From the NCBI GenBank assembly GCA_008694505.1, contig VZDJ01000046.1, forward strand, positions 983,100 through 1,047,099: DNA of 64,000 bases. The letters are read 5' to 3'. The translations under genes and the position numbers were made by a program. Each line of letters begins with the position of its first letter. Position 1 is the first letter of the stretch. Origin of the DNA: Cyanoderma ruficeps. Taxonomy: Eukaryota; Chordata; Aves; Passeriformes; Timaliidae. This document shows positions 1 through 13,400 of the stretch, piece by piece. The notes beneath the pieces were generated by a model that ran no database searches, was not told where the DNA came from, and saw nothing but the letters and a program-made list of their open reading frames with translations.

Positions 1-918
1 AGTATCAAAGGACAATCAGGTACTCTTGAAATGTGAGCTCAAACAAGGTTTTGAAGCTATATCTGATAAAATAATCAATAATAAAAGAAGAAAAATAACT
101 GAAACGTCCATCAAGCTGCACCATCTTTTGGTTTCATCAAGCCCCAGGTGCCAAACCTTGTTCTGGTGTTACTTAGAGCTGTACAAGGACGTTTTCCAGT
201 GGAGGTGCAGCAATGTTGAAGCTAAAACACCACCAGGTCCTCTCTAAGTGTCCATATAACCTCCATATCAATCACATCCTCAGCCAGGACCTGCTTTGAC
301 CAGTTCACATCAGTGTGAGCTCACTCATGTCCCTGATGCTGCCTGTGGTCACAACAGTGAGTCAGGAACTGTTCTAATGCCAAGCTGAAGGGAAGAATTC
401 ATGTGGACAAAGCTAACACTGGCTTTCCCTGGAATGCATTTCAGTGGTGGACTTGGCAGTGCCGGGTTGGTGGCTGGACTTGTTTTTAAAGGTCTTTTTT
501 TTTGACCTGAATGATCCTCAGATTCTACGATTTTCTCACAGCCATGAGCTGGAACTCAAACACAGCTGAATTATCTCTTATAAAGGCTGTGTGAACCCAC
601 ACTGTCCTTCCAGCTGACCTGTATTTCCCTGCCCCTACCAACCTTTCCCACCTTTGCCTGTGTGTATTTCCTTACAGAACAGCCAGTTTAGCCCTGTCAG
701 CTGAGTGCCACCACTCTGGTGTTGTCCAACCCCTTTGCTTCGTGTGCTCTTTGCAGAAGTGCCAAATTCTCCTCTAACCTTCAGGGGCTGCACCAGCTGA
801 GGACGGGTGGACTCAGTTGTGGCATGGGACACACCAGAGATGGCTCCAAAGGTCAGCTCTGGGTTTCGGGTGTGGTCTCATGGTTGGTGTGACTGACTTC
901 CCCAATTTCTGCTGCCAG
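1..918. other. OBSCN intron, nothing recognised
   Basis: Upstream flank of the first exon I can support. The exon at 919 starts in the middle of a codon, so OBSCN coding sequence must lie further upstream. A GTGAGT at about 353 could be a splice donor, but I found no convincing exon frame in front of it. I see no repeat or RNA gene here. Confidence 0.5.
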
Positions 919-1490
919 CCAAAGCACAGAGGCAGGGCCCAGCTGAAGAACCAGGGGTGCCAAAGCCCAGCCCTGCTCCTTCCCGGGAAGAGGAGGCTGC
1001 TGCAGGGGAGAGCACTCGGGAACACACTGTTCCCATCGACAGGTAAACGCCCACCTCCATATTTCCAGGTGATACACGTGGATTTCTGAATGGGGCAGAC
1101 TTTGGTGCAAGAAAAGCCAGTCCTCTGTGGTGCACCTGAACAGTAGGTTTGTCATGATTTTCAGAATCCTGGTGGCAATGCTTTGTCAAAGAAGGGTAAA
1201 AAAAGGTTGGAGAGAAATTAATCTCCCCCAAAACCAAAATTCTTCCTGTATAAATTTCAAGCAAAAAACTCTTTGTCTGCTGGTTAAACAGGGTGTAATC
1301 CTGTACCTCTTGTATGTGGCTATGCCATGATTTTTTTCTCTTGGGTTTCTTGAAAGGACATCACCAGATGCAGGGGCAGGAGGCTGGTACAGGAGAGAAG
1401 GGGACGTGGTCTGGGATGTGCACAGTGAAGTTTATATCGAGACCACAGAAAGAACTCGTGTGTACAAGACTGAGGAGAAGACTCCAGCAA
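919..1490 (+). CDS. OBSCN: OBSCN linker exons before the kinase-1 Ig domain (919-1042, 1357-1490)
   Basis: Two exons with a clean join (phase 2 into 1). The first is rich in Pro, Glu and Ala ([19 protein letters not shown]), as expected of an unstructured linker. The second reads [19 protein letters not shown] and then KTEEKTPA, which runs into the Ig domain. The acceptor at 1355-1356 was chosen because it is the only nearby AG that keeps the frame and it follows a long pyrimidine tract. Confidence 0.8.
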
Positions 1491-4400
1491 GTAAGACCAA
1501 ACCCTGTTTCCCTTTCCCTGTCCCATGATTGTCACTGTCTTCTCTTTTTGGTAACAACTCCTGGCTGCATTTTTAAATATTCCAGTTTTTTGACTGGTAA
1601 CTGTTTATTAAACAACAAGTAATAGGTAAGTGTGAAGATAATAAACCTAAAAGTAATGTCAGCATGAAGAACCCCAAATATACTCCTGTTGTACCTCTTG
1701 ATTTGACTTCAAACTACTGTTACATCCTAAATGGCCTGTCCTGTAAATCCCATTGAGTAACCCCACCTCTGCCAGCACGCTGGGAAAGGAGTTCCAGTGC
1801 TGTGCATGCAGCAAATGCTCTTTTCTCACCAGGTCCTCCCTACATGCAAGTGACAATAGAGGATGTACAGGTGGACTCTGGGGAACGTGCCAAATTCCAG
1901 GCAGTCATTGAAGGAACCCCTCAGCCCACAGTTTTGTGGTTTAAGGTGAGTGCAGACTCTTCCCTGGCTGAGACTGAGGACCCTGGGAGGGGCTGTAGTG
2001 CATTATTCCACAGGGAACTCCTCCCACACCTCTCCCACGACTCTGGATCGTGTCTGTGGAGTTGGTGGGACCAGATGTTCTCACTGAACCACCACCTGTG
2101 CTGTCCCATCCTGGGCTGTCACCGTGTCACCCCGGATCCTTTTGCAGATAGGGAAACCAAAATGATTTTGGGGACCAAAAAAGAGAAGGAAGAGAAATTG
2201 TTTCCACCTGAGTGCCACTGAGATGTGTGCAGCAGTTTGGGGGGCAGGAATGGGATTGAGTGGTTTATCCCGATTCTCAGTGTGACTACCAGGCTCTGCA
2301 TCTTTCCTGCAACCACTTGGTAAAATCAGTGTGACTAAGGACAGTGAATATCCCATAGAAAGGAGAGAAATTATTTATAATTCCTTAGAATATTGTTGTC
2401 ATATCTTGCCAGAGCCTCCTTTCCAGGCTGAAGAGTCCCAGTCTCCCAGTCTGCTGTCAATCCTCATCCAGAAGCTCTTACAGAGGACATTGGTGATGAT
2501 GTACCAAATAGTACCACACCATGGGCAAACCAAGCATTTATCAAATGATGCTTTGTGTCTTATCCTTCATTTCTAACCCTAATAATTTCTGGTGTCTGGT
2601 ACCTTTTAGCTCCCACCAAGCACTGAGCTGGTGCTGCCAGTGATTTACTCTAACTTACATGTGGACTGATTTACTCTAACTTAAATTTTTGTTACAGTTT
2701 AATAAGAAAAAGCTCAGAAACAGAGATTTTATGTGGGAAAACAGGATTGCATCACTTCATATCTGTGGTATCATATACATATATGGACATACTGAATTAT
2801 ATATATTTTACCTTGCACTTTACTGTCATAGGGACCTTTAGCAAACGCTCACAGTCTGCTCTGTGTCACACACACTCCATCCTGCCCCTTTCTGCAAAGC
2901 ATTTATGAATATACAGAATCACAGAACCATTAAAGTTGGAAAGACCTCCAAGATCACCGAGTCCAACCTCTGACAGAGCACCACCTTGTCCACCAGACCC
3001 ACATCCAGTTGTTTCTTGAACACTCCCAGGGATGGTGACTCCACCACTCCCCTGGGCAGCATTTTCTCCCTGAGGTTTGCTCACATAAATAGTCTGTGTT
3101 GTAGCTCTGCTCCTGTATCTTGCTTCTGGAAGAGAGGAAATGTCTGTTTCCATCTCGGCTTTTCCAGTGCCAAATTGTCATTTCCTTCCCTCAGGGCACT
3201 TCCCTGCTGACAGACACCAACAGGGTCCATCAGGGGAAGGAAGGAACGACGTATTTCTTAGCCGTGGACAATGCTGCCTTGGAAGACGGTGGTGTTTACA
3301 CCTGCGTTGCCAAAAATGCAGGAGGAGAGGTTTTGTGTAAGGCAGAGCTCGTTGTACGTGAAGGTAATGCCATGTTCTCACCTGTGAAAGCAATGCCACC
3401 CTCTCACCTGTGCAGGAAATGCCACTCTCACCTGTGAAAGCAATGCCAGCCTCTCACCTGTGGAGGCAATGTCACCCTCTCACCTGTGCAGGCAATGCCA
3501 CTCTCACCTGTGCAGGCAATGCCACCCTGTCAGCTGCAGGAGCTGCTCCCACTGCCAGGGCAACATGTAATTTGTTGCAGCCACGTTCTATACCTGTGTG
3601 GAATCTGTTCTGTATTCCTGTGTGGCATTTATACGTGGCCAGATTGGCAGGACCCAGGGCAAAAGCACATCACAAAATCCCCAAAATGGTTTGGGTTGGA
3701 AAGGACCTTAAAGACTCTCTAATTCCAACCCCCTGCCGTGGGCAGGGACACCTTCTACTACCCCAGGTTCCTCCAACCCCATCCAACCTGGCCTTGAACA
3801 CTTCCAAGGATGGGCCAACCACTTCTCTGGGCAACCCCAAAGTTCATTTTGACACATTCTGTTATCAAACAACTCCACTTAATTCTCCTTACAAGTTTAG
3901 AAGACTCCTCTAATTTTTCCTGCCTTAAATTGTCCTGTAATAGCTTTGCACACTATTAGCAAGGCTTTGTTCTCTGAATAATTACCCTTCTGTTTTCCTT
4001 CATTTCCAAAGCTAAGAAAGACCAAGAAGCAAAGAAAGTGGCCACCAGGAGAAAGCTCCACTCCCATTACGAGGTTAAGCAGGAGATTGGAAGGTAAATG
4101 AATTTTCCAGCATCAATTCCAGGGAATATCTCATTGCCCATCTGAGCTGCTGAGGCAGAAATGGGTCCTGAAAACTCTGAAAAGGTGGAAGTAAAGGCAG
4201 AAGTGGGAGGTCACTCCAAGGTGTGCTGGGGCAGCTCCAACGCGAAAAAAACCACCCAAAGGCTCACAGATTAGTGCCTGGATGTGGCTCCTTGGCAACG
4301 GGAGCATCCCAAACCCATCACATCGCATCTTTCCAAGGCACCCAAGAGCTCCAGCCTTTGCCGGCGTGAGCCCGCATCAACTGCAGCAGCTTTCCCCTTG

Positions 4401-7400
4401 ATGGGAACACGCTGCTTCCCTTTGGAGACAGCCAGGAGAGGGCAACAGCACCTCACGCACAGCGAAACGAGCTTCTTGCGCTGGAGAACTGAAGCACCGG
4501 GCAGCGGGGAGCTGGCAAAGGCCAGGGAGTGGGAAAACCTCTGCCCAGGTCTGATCGGGGCTTGTCCTTCGGTTCCTGCACAGGGGCTGCTTCAGCTTCG
4601 TGAAGCGGGTGGTGCACAAGGGGAACAGGGTGTCCTGTGCTGCCAAGTTCATCCCTCTGCGGAGCAAGACCAAGTCTCGAGCTCACCAGGAGAGGGATAT
4701 TCTTGCCTCTCTGTCCCACGACAGAATTACCAGGCTCCTGGATGAGTTTGAAACACGAAAAACGCTGATTTTGATCCTGGAGTTGTATCCTTTTTTTTTN
4801 CTGCTGGGTGAGAAAAATCAGACTTGTACATGCAAGTGTGAACGAGTTGTTAAGCACCAAAATTATTTTCTGAAGCTTCTGGAAGTCATGAGCTCTGTTT
4901 CCCTGAGATCCAGTCTCGGTGAGCATGAGGGAAATGCAGAACAGAGACCCCAGAATCAAGAGGCAGATTTTAGCAGAAATCATACCAGGTTTAGAACAGA
5001 CTTTCATGAGGATCCCATTGCCTGAGATCATCTCATGAATTCTGCTCTTGGCTGCATGGAGGTGGCTCCACAGCCAAAATAAGCTTTTCCATGTGGTTTT
5101 GTTGTCCCTTAATGCCACTGCCAGATGCTCCAATGAAGAGCTCCTGGACCGTTTATTCAAGAAGAGCGTGGTCACTGAAGCTGAGGTAACTTATCATTTG
5201 AAAACCCAGAGTTGGTTCTTTCTGCATTTTCCCTTTTGGAATATGAGAAATGTCTTTGGGCCAGCGATAATTTGATAGATTTAATAATCTATCAAAGCAG
5301 GATCAGCCTTTACCACGTGTTTCTACCAACTTTCATTGCTAGTTGGGTTTCTTTGGGGAGCAGCTACAAACAGCCAGGGGGTTTGACCACCAGCATTGCA
5401 TTCAGCCTAAAAAAAAGATGATTTTTTCTCTATTGTCATAATTTCTTTGCTGTCTGTCATCTGCAGCTCCTATCTCTGCTTACTTAACACCACTTTATCC
5501 CCTTTAACTGTTTTCTATCTACTCCCTTTCAGTCTTTAAAGGAAAAGCTGAAATTATGGTTTCTAAGGGATTTTTTTTTTTACACCCTTTTGGTGCTAAA
5601 AGTTCTAAATGTTTTGCATCTCCCATCTAGTAGCCAGGCATCCAATATTTATTTGTAAAATCAATTTTTTCCTTTTTGTTTTTAGAAATTCTCAGAGGGA
5701 AACATCATAGAATGGTTTGGATTGGGAGGGACCTTTAAAGATCAAATCTTGCTGAAATCAGGGACTCTCCTATTTACTCTCCCTGTTTACTAATTGTTAA
5801 TTTATTAATCGTTTAATAATTGACTCAATCCTTAGGTCAAACTGTACATCAAGCAAATTCTGGAAGGCATCAAGTATCTTCATGACAACAACATCCTTCA
5901 TTTGGACATCAAGGTAATGAGCAATGACTAGTCTGGCTTTTCCCAGCCTCTTCTTGGCCAGGGATTGGATATTCTCTCTTTGAATTATTCTTACAACTGA
6001 AAATACTTCCTTGTTCTGAAGAAAAATTCCCCTATTTTTAATTTTTTTTTTCATTCAACAGCCATTGAATATCCTCATGGTTTATCCTGAGAGAGAAGAC
6101 CTGAAGATCTGTGACTTTGGATTTGCCCAGAGGATCACACCCGTGGAGCCCCAGTACAGCAAATACGGCTCTCCAGAGTTTGTTGCCCCAGAAATTGTTT
6201 CCCAGTCACCCGTGTCAAAAGGAACTGATATCTGGTAATCTCTCATTTTCTCAAAAAGCTTTTCCAGGCCCTCAACGGCCTGAATTTCCATTAGCTGTTA
6301 ATTAGTAAATGGAGCAGTGATAATAACACAGGAAACTGAAAGCAAATGCTGACAATCCAAAAACCATCAAGGCCCTTTAAAGCTCCTTCTGTCTAATTTT
6401 TTTCAGCCATAATTGAACTCTTACTGCTAATTAATGCACAGGAGCATCTTCGAGGAGATGATCTCTATTCCAGGCATCAACTAGAGGGAATGATCCTAAA
6501 GGGCTTTCTACAAAAGGCTCACAAAATAAAATTTAAAAAAAAGAAGTATTTTGAGTCTTTTCCTCTATCTGTGCTTTAAAAATGAAGGATTGCTTGAGAA
6601 CAATTTTAAAAAAATATTGAAGGGGAAAAATGAATGGAAAAAAACCCAATAGCTTTTGGGATTTATTATCCTTGAAAGGTGAGGAGAAGGTGATCTTGCT
6701 GTTCCAGGGTGTCTAGTGTCAGGAAGAGGGGCTTAAGAAGGATGGAAAGATAGTGACAAAAATGACATTTGTGTTCCCTCTCTCCTCAGGGCTGTCGGAG
6801 TCATCACGTATTTAAGGTAAATAAATCTTGGAAACACTCCCTCAATAACCCTTTGTCCATCAGAGCCCTCCAGTACTTTCAAGTGAGGGATGTGAGTGGA
6901 GCATTCAGTCCTTCCACAATGAGGACAATTTATTTTGTGGTTTCCTCATTTCCTGGTTGCTCCTCACGAACATTGCAAGTCCCAGGCACGGAGCCCCTCA
7001 AGTATTAAAAACCCCAATTAAGCATTTGTGCTTCTGTCATTTGAACAGAAAATAGAAATCTAAAATCTGTCTCCTCTCATTTTGTGGTGTTCAATAAATA
7101 AGCCTCACGTGCAAGTCTCCATTCGCTGGGGAGAACGACAGGAAAACTCTCCTAAATATCCAGAACGGGGAAATTTCATGGACCACTCCTGATGTCGTTC
7201 ACTTGAGTGAAGATGCAAAGGACTTCATGAAAGGGATCCTGCAGCAGCAGCCCAAGTGAGTACCCTCCTGTGCCTCCCTCCGTGCAGAGCTGTTGGTGTC
7301 TCAGCAGCCACATCCCAGCTCATCGTTTGGTTTGAAAAGTAGAAAGCTGAGTGAGATGTGGTGCGTTTCTGCCCTAATTCTTCCATATTATTCCCCATTC

Positions 7401-10400
7401 CTCAACCCACAACTCGGATATTTGCCAAACGGGCCTCTCCCTGGTGTGGTGATGGCCTTGCTCCCTGCCTCCTCCAGGCTGAGGAGTTCCTGGAACGATG
7501 CAGACAAGTGGGAAGAGCACAGACTGGTATGGAGGCAGTTATGAGAGAATTAAACAACATTGACCACATTCATTAAGCAATTCCAAGCACAAAAGTTGGC
7601 TCGAAGGCATATTTACAGGCACTTGGTTTTAATTTCATTTCTACTTCTCCTGCCTGCTGCCAAAGCTATTTTCACTCTGGCCATCTAAAGAGGCAAAGTC
7701 ACTCTCAGAGCTGCTCCAGACACCCTTGAACCCCTGCAGAGACCCAGGAACTCTTTCTGAGCATCTGTAGGGAGTATCAGACTGAAAAAGGAGAATATTT
7801 TCCCCTCAGGGGAAGGAAACCTCGAGTTGGAAGCTGCTGTGTCTTTTTGGCTTTTCTGCTCCAAATCAGCATCCTAAAGACACACCCCTGAGTGTAGGTG
7901 GGTGTCTGCATGCAGCAGCACCTTCAGGAAGATCAGTGATTGCTGTTGGAGGTGATTTCCTACTAAAATGTCAATTATTCTTCTTACCAGATCCAGGCCG
8001 AGTGCTTTGGACTGCCTTTCCCACAAATGGTTCATGGTGAGTTTGTCCTGGTCCTTTATTAGTCAATTTTTAGTCAATATTAGTCCAATATTAGTCAATA
8101 TCCAATCTAAACCTCCCTGGTGCAACCCGAGGCCGTTCCCTCTTGTTCTGTGATGTCAGTACAGAAAGGAAACTGGCCCTGCAGACCAAAGTTATAGTTT
8201 ATATTCCAAAGCCTTAAATCACTAAAGAAAAGTGTTAAAAATAAATGACAGCAAAAAGGATTTAATGGCAATTATTGAACAGGGCTTGATTTAATCACTG
8301 AAAAGCTGATTTTGTTTGCAATTTAACTATGGAAGGACTGCAGCATTTGATCTGCTGTAATTTGCCTAAATTAAACAATTGCGTAAAGAGAGAATTCTAA
8401 AAAAACCCAAAAAAACAAAAAAAACCCACTAAAATTTCCGAAGAAATGAAATCAGGATTTTTTTAACCGATGGTTTTCCTCTCATTCCACCTGGCAGCAC
8501 AATGTCCCTCTTGAAGCAGCTCATTTCATCAACACCAAACAGCTGAAATTCATTGTGGCTCGGAGCAAGTGGCAGGTGAGTTGTCCCTAATCCGTGCCGA
8601 TTCTGTTTAGTTATATCTTTTTTTAATTGCATCTGAATCTTTGAAAATCTTTTGGGCTAGGACAGCGAGCTCAGCAGAGATCTGAGCATGGCTGGGAGTT
8701 GGGAAAAAGCCCAGGAGAGATGGATGTGTGAGGAATTAATTATCTAGGCTTTGACTGCCTGGAAACCCATGCAGGCGCCTGTAGGACACAAGGTTGTGTC
8801 TAAGTGAGGTGCCCTCAGCTGCTTTTGCAATCAGAGCTGAATTATAGACAGGTGCCAAGAAAATGCAACTTTTCCTGAAGTTCTCTCAAATAATTGGATT
8901 GATTGCCTTCTGGACATGCCAGTTTCTCTCTGCTGGCTGGAAGGAGAGGCCCAGCTTCAGTTGAGATGCCTCACAGGGCGGAATTCAGAGCAGAGGAATC
9001 CCATCTCCTGCACTTGGTAGGTCTTCTGCTGGCCTAAGTCACTGTAGGTTGCATTGCAGTCAAAGGATTTAAAGCCATTTCCTCCAGCGAGTCTCTCATC
9101 TGATGTTTTCCATCAGAAACTCCTTTCCATCTGTTTTGGGTGGCCAGATTGACTTTGAAAATCTCAGAGTCCTGTTTCCCCCAGACACAAGAGCGTGTTC
9201 CCTGAAGTCAATTTAATTTCATGTCTGTGAATGAGGGAAGAGGAAGATTTGGAGAGAAAATGAAGCCTGGATTGGTGACATGATCAGGGGATGGCACTGC
9301 CTAATTAGACCCACAGGGGTAATATTTAGGGGTGCAGGAGTTTATTTTGGTGTGTTTGCTTTCCATACTCCCACCATGTGCCCACCTCCTTGTGCTGTGC
9401 CTTGTTTTCCTTCTCAGCGCTCCCTGATGTGCTACAAATCCATCCTGGTGATGAGGTCCATCCCGGAAATCCTGGAAAGGACCCACGACAACAGCTCCCT
9501 GGCCATCTCCCGACACCTCATTGAGGAAAGCACTTCATCCAGCACCAGTGGCTCCTCTTCAGACAACGAAAACTCCAGTTTCCCCAAAAAGAGGCACTTT
9601 GGCTCCACCCCTGAGCTGCACTTGCCCGTATTTGATGCCCCGAGCCATCCCGAGCCTCTGAAACGTGCAAGTGAACGGGAGCACTCCAAAGCCTCCATCC
9701 CTCCAGTGAAACCCATGAGGAGGAAATATGCTTCGATGAAGGCTGAGGTGGGGGACAGATCACCCACAGAAAGCAAAGAGCTCGTGGCGAGTGTCTTACT
9801 GGAGAAAGAGGAGAAGCTCCTTCCAAGCCTTCGGGGAGAGCTGTCCCAAAAAAGTGTCTCTGCTGAGCCTTCACCCCTGAGGGCTTCCACAGAAAGCACA
9901 CCGCCTGTGCATCAGAAAGAAAAACCAGACACGTCTTCATCTGAAAAGGACAGAATTGAAGAGGCAGGGGATGGGACAGAAAAGCCATCTGCCTGTGTTC
10001 CCAGGCAGAGTGTCATTAAAAGCACCTTCTACAGCCAGGCAAGTGAGCTGCCTGCAAGGCCGCCCTCCTCACCAGGCAGGGAGTTCAGGAGGCACCTGGA
10101 CAGAGCCAGAAGGACATTCCGGAAGGCTGGGTATTCAAAGGTGCCCCTCAGTGGCCTCCGTGAACCCCTCCTTGAGCAGTTTGAGCTGGAGGAAGAAGAA
10201 GAAGAAGGAGGAGGAGGAGATGATCGCAGAGAAAATCTGCTGGGATCCTTGACCAAATCGGCATCCTTTGACACTGCCAGGAAGCCACCACACCCTGCCA
10301 TTGCTGGGGCCAGCCGCAGCCGGTCCCTGGATGACTACAGGCTGAGAGCCTCCAGATCCTTGAGGGAACAAGATATTCTGGAGGAGGACTGTGATGCGCT

Positions 10401-13400
10401 GTCCCAGGAAAGCTGCCCCGAAGGCAGTGATCACTGCGACGTTTCCGCAGGGCCCGGCAAGGGATGTTCTGTGGACACCAGGAGAGCCAGCAAGGATGGC
10501 TCAGGAGAGAAGCTCTCTCCCTCCACACACTGTGAGGGGAATGGATGCTCACCTGCTCTTATCCAACAGGTAGAGGGACTCCCAGTGTCACCTCACAGGA
10601 GCGAGAATAGGAGGCATTTACTGAAGTCGAAAGCCACTGAGATTGAGGAGGATGTTGAATGTTTGGAAGGCAAAAGGCCTGTTCCAAGTGCCCAGTGCTC
10701 AGATGTAACAGCACCATCAGCTCCAAAACATGAAAGCATGGAGGGTAAATCTGCCTCTTGCCGTGCCTCTGACTCTGCTTTTCAGGAGGGCAAATCTGCC
10801 TCTGGCCGTGCCTCTGACTCTGCTTTTCAGGAGGGCAAATCTGCCTCTGGCCATGCCTCTGACTCTGCTTTTCAGGAGGGCAAATCTACTTCTGGCTGTG
10901 CCTCTGACTCTGCTTTTCAGGAGGGCAGAGAGTCCATTTCAACCCTCACACTGTCAGAGACCACCCCAAAGTCATCTCCTCCAAGTAAGGGAGGCGTGTG
11001 TCTGCCCCAGGAGTCTGCTCCCACCACCACCCACACAGATCCAACAGCTGGAAGCTTGCTTATCAAAAGGACAGCCCCAGCCCCACCTTGGAAAGACAAA
11101 AGGCAGAAACACTCAGATGAAAAGACTTCTGCTCATGGCACTGCTGAATCTGAACTCATGGAACATGAAAGCTCAGCTGTTCCAGCAGAACAAACAGGAA
11201 CTGATTCAATTCCAGTCCCTAAAGACAAAAGTGAGGAAATTCCTGGGAAAAGTGTTCCAGCAGCTACGGCCATGCTGGGCAAACTGCCGGGCACCCTCAC
11301 AGCTGGTGAAGGTTTCCATCAGGAGCTGAAGACCCATAAAGATGTGAGATCTGCTGTCCTGGAAGATGCAGAAGCAGCTGTTACAGGAATCACTCCACCA
11401 TCAGCCCATGGTGATGACATCCAAGCACACAAGAAGGCTCCTGTTCACTCAGACACAGCATCAGCTGTCCTGAAGGGAGAGCAACTCGCTGTTCCCAAAA
11501 TCCCACCACCAGGATCAGTGCCACCTCTGGCCTCTGATAGATCACAGCAGGCTCTCAGCAAGGAGAAACTTGCTGCTCTGAGGAGTAAAAGCTCAGCTGT
11601 CACAGAGGTTGTTTCCAGTTTGGCCCATGAAGGAGCTGAGCCCTGGAAGGTTCCTGAAGGCCACGGCCCAGAGCCTGCTGCTCTGGAGAGCAGACACTCA
11701 GCCAGAACTGCATCCTCCCAAAGCACTGCCCTCTCTCAGGTCTGGGAGAGTGAAAATCAACAACATCCAGGGGTGTCAGCTCACAGTGAGATGAGATCTG
11801 TTGTGACAGCAAGTGGAAGTCGAGCAGCTGGACAAGCTGTGGCTGCTCCTTTCCCCAAGGCTGGACACGGGGTGCTTGAGCAGCACAGGGCTGACATTTC
11901 ACATGGCCTGAAGAGTGGAAGTTCAGGTGCATTAACTGCTTCACAACCAGAAGCTGCTCCAGGTTCAGCCTATGAACTGGAATATGAGGAGTATCCAGAG
12001 GTTTGTGGTGAGGGTGGAGGCATTGCCTTAGAAGGTGGAAGATGTGATGCTGGAAAAGCTGCCCCATCACTGCTCCGCAGGGATCGCGGTCGGGAGCTGT
12101 CACACCACAGATCTTCTTTTTACAGTGACGAGGAGTCGGCTGTGCTGGAGGGCTTAGTGGATGAGATGGTTTCCCTCTCTGAAGAGATGGATGTTTGGGC
12201 AGAGTCAGTTTCTGGAGAGAAGGGAAGCAGGAAGCACGTTTCTCCTCACAGAGAGATGTTCTACAAAGGCAGCCAAGCACACATGGACACCTCCTTCCCT
12301 TCTGTCCAACAGGGTGGAAGAGGAGAAGTCTCTGAGCAGGATGAGATTACTGAACCCTACCTTGCTGTGAGTGAGGAGCCAGGAGTCCTGGAAGAGCAGG
12401 GAGCACAGACAGTTCCTCATGAATGTGAGCACCTGGAGGACTTGGCATTTGAGACCTCCCCTTCCAGCAGAGAGAGCGTTTCCTCCACAGAGAGCCTGGA
12501 CACTGCAGAAAGACCCATCCACGTGCCAGTGATCAAAGACACCAGGAAACACCCAGAAGTTTCTTTGGTGAAAATCAAAGACCTGTCAGATGAAGCACCC
12601 AGCCATGGCAGCGGCCCCCAAAAATTTGACATCTCGGAAGTGGAGCCTGCCTACTTGAACTTCTCAGATTTGTATGACATTGTTTATTTTCCATTTGAGT
12701 TTCTGAGCTACAAGAAGCCTTCGCCCAAGCCAGTCCCTAGATGGTCTATGCTTCTTGAAAGGGCAAGGTCCCCTCCTGCAGGACATCTCCATAAGGATAA
12801 GAGACTGTGCATCAGGGAACAGGAAGACAAGAACAGGAAGAACCGTTTGGAAATATCCGAGGATTCTAAGGCAGATAACTTATCAGCCACGGGGAAAGGG
12901 GCAGAGAGCCATAAAGAAACGTACAGCTCCCAAAAGGACGCCAGCGGGAAGCAGAAAAGCTCCTTCCACACCAAGCCTGGACTCTTTAAACCATATGCAA
13001 GGTCTCATTCAGTGGAGCAGTCGATGGAGCAAAGTCTGAAGAAGAAAGTAAAAGCTTCCGTTGCCCATATTTCAAGAATCCTAAAAGGAAAGACATCTCC
13101 TGAGCCAGAGGAAGGTAATTATTTCCCTCTGTCCCTTCGCAGATTTGCTGCCATAACTGGGCTCTGCTACAGCTGCCCTTTTTGGTCCTCCAGGATATTT
13201 GAAGCTGTGGTTAGACTAGAATTACAAATCTGGCCATGGCAGGTTCTGAATTCAGTAGTCTCCACCATCAGGTCTCTGTTACTGGCTGGCTTCAGTGCAG
13301 AGTGAGCTGGGTTAATCCACTGATGGAAGGGGCTCAAATTCCCTGTCTGAGGTTGCACAGAAGCAGATCAGGGCTGGGTGATGCCTTCCTTGCTGCAGTT

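Noticed and set aside
4453..5175. 240-residue minus-strand frame opposite kinase 1
   Set aside because: Runs antisense over well-supported OBSCN exons and through an N; a shadow frame.
11600..12280. 226-residue minus-strand frame opposite the giant OBSCN exon
   Set aside because: Antisense shadow of a coding exon with skewed composition; no recognisable protein.
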